Source: Planctomyces sp. SH-PL62 (GTDB lineage Bacteria > Planctomycetota > Planctomycetia > Planctomycetales > Planctomycetaceae). Taken from it: a stretch of DNA of 39,043 nt. Location: contig CAMDEA010000071.1 of NCBI GenBank assembly GCA_945893045.1, positions 1 to 39,043 on the forward strand. The letters are read 5' to 3'. Below, piece by piece: positions 38,335 through 39,043 of the stretch. Below the pieces are notes generated by a model. That model saw only the letters and a list, made by a program, of their open reading frames with translations. It searched no databases and had not been told where the DNA came from. Within the stretch, counting starts at the first letter, position 1. Each line of letters opens with the position of its first letter. The translations under genes and the position numbers were made by a program.

Positions 38335-39043
38335 CTACGCGACGATCTCGTCAATCACATGCCCATGCACGTCGGTCAGGCGGCGGTCGATGCCGTTGTG
38401 GCGGACGGTCAGCTTGGTGTGGTCGATGCCCAGCAGGTGCAGGATCGTGGCGTGGATGTCGTAGACCTCGGTGGGGTGTTCGCGGTCGAGCGGTTTGTAG
38501 CCCCATTGGTCGGAGAGGCCGTGAGTCGTGCCTCCCTTGATGCCGCCGCCACAGAGCCAGTTGGTGAAGACGAACGGGTTGTGGTCTCGGCCCTTTGAGC
38601 CTTGAGTCGAAGGCATCCGGCCGAACTCGGTGGTCCAAAGGATGAGCGTGTCGTCGAGCAGGCCGCGCTGTTTCAGATCCTTGATGAGCGCGGCGGCTCC
38701 GATGGCCATGCCCATCGCGAGCGGGCGGTGATCGCGTTCGACGTCTTCGTGGCTGTCCCAATTACGGCGCGGGAAACTGTTGTCGTTGCCCGACCAAATC
38801 TGGATGAAGCGCACATCCCGCTCTAGCAACCGCCGAGCGATCAGGCATTTGCGGCCGAAGTATTCCGCCTCTTCGGGGATGTTGATCGCGTCGGGATACG
38901 TCCGCCCCGGCTGATCGAGGCCGTACATCTTCAAGATGTGAGCCGGCTCTTTGGAGATGTCCAACGCCTCGGGCGCGGAGAGCTGCATCTTCGCGGCCAG
39001 CTCGTAAGACCGGATGCGAGCCTCCAGCCGCGAGTCCCCCGGC
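38335..39043 (-). CDS. DUF1501 family protein, C-terminal part (runs off the right edge)
   Basis: The frame enters from the right edge and covers the last about 235 residues of a DUF1501 protein of the classic planctomycete type. Landmarks: YFGRKCLIARRLLERDVRFI, SGNDNSFPRRNWDSHEDVERDH, LLDDTLILWTTEFGRMPSTQ, GRDHNPFVFTNWLCGGG and the closing DVHGHVIDE. It is a different subfamily from the complete DUF1501 gene in this cluster. In planctomycete genomes this subfamily is usually preceded by a DUF1549/DUF1553 cytochrome-domain gene, which would lie outside the window. No start or signal peptide is visible. Confidence 0.9.
   Translation of the reverse strand, partial: PGDSRLEARIRSYELAAKMQLSAPEALDISKEPAHILKMYGLDQPGRTYPDAINIPEEAEYFGRKCLIARRLLERDVRFIQIWSGNDNSFPRRNWDSHEDVERDHRPLAMGMAIGAAALIKDLKQRGLLDDTLILWTTEFGRMPSTQGSKGRDHNPFVFTNWLCGGGIKGGTTHGLSDQWGYKPLDREHPTEVYDIHATILHLLGIDHTKLTVRHNGIDRRLTDVHGHVIDEIVA

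Noticed and set aside
38289..38354. Longer N-terminus for the small BrnT-like protein
   Set aside because: The extension (MTRSSRRIRLSHRLCHF...) overlaps the end of the neighbouring DUF1501 gene and does not resemble the family.

Overview
This window looks like chromosomal DNA of a planctomycete (phylum Planctomycetota). The basis is the gene content: two DUF1501 proteins, a Tat-exported Gfo/Idh/MocA-type oxidoreductase, an exported HEAT-repeat protein, and a giant mosaic surface protein built from CSLREA / choice-of-anchor-Q parallel beta-helix units, GEVED, FG-GAP, SdrD-B and RTX modules. Genus or species cannot be fixed from the sequence alone. No rRNA, tRNA, CRISPR array, prophage or transposase gene was seen.

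About 81% of the window (160-31803, + strand) is one uninterrupted reading frame of 10,547 codons. Read from the N-terminus it contains: sixteen FG-GAP repeats in three blocks (4, 6 and 6) separated by two GEVED domains; a short RTX block; four near-identical 72-residue integrin-type FG-GAP repeats; a second RTX block; CSLREA beta-helix unit 1; an SdrD-B domain and a long beta-rich passenger-like stretch; seven CSLREA beta-helix units back to back (10078-20592); SdrD-B; a seven-repeat FG-GAP propeller; two Calx-beta domains; a ninth CSLREA unit; a cadherin-like domain and a cohesin-like stretch; two SdrD-B domains; another seven-repeat VCBS/FG-GAP propeller; five cadherin-like (tandem-95 type) modules; a long RTX region; and a C-terminal module of about 88 residues. 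The protein is acidic, rich in Gly, Thr, Asn and Asp, and I found only one cysteine. It is best read as a secreted, calcium-stabilised adhesin or surface-layer type protein. Its N-terminus is a problem: no signal peptide lies in the window, the frame is closed by a stop at 58-60, and the first FG-GAP block is about two repeats short compared with the other two.

The rest of the window is ordinary-density planctomycete sequence. On the + strand, after a REP-like double hairpin, come a Tat-exported Gfo/Idh/MocA oxidoreductase (32073-33371), a MITE-like element with perfect 25-bp terminal inverted repeats (33382-33497), an exported HEAT-repeat protein (33535-35676) and, 18 nt later and probably co-transcribed, a DoxX-like membrane protein (35695-36090). 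A nested palindrome at 36097-36178 acts as a shared terminator against the convergent minus-strand cluster. That cluster, in transcription order, is a DUF1501 protein running in from the right edge (38335 to beyond 39043), a small BrnT-like / DUF4258-like protein (38037-38288), a helix-turn-helix protein (37665-38009) that makes a plausible toxin-antitoxin style pair with it, and a complete second DUF1501 protein (36187-37575).

The most noteworthy material is the giant gene: its higher-order duplications (1.8-kb FG-GAP/GEVED super-repeat; alternating A-B beta-helix dimers of about 2.9 kb), spliced-looking module junctions, uncertain N-terminus, and a C-terminal module that may be a sorting or capping domain. 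All family assignments come from reading motifs by eye; no database search was run.
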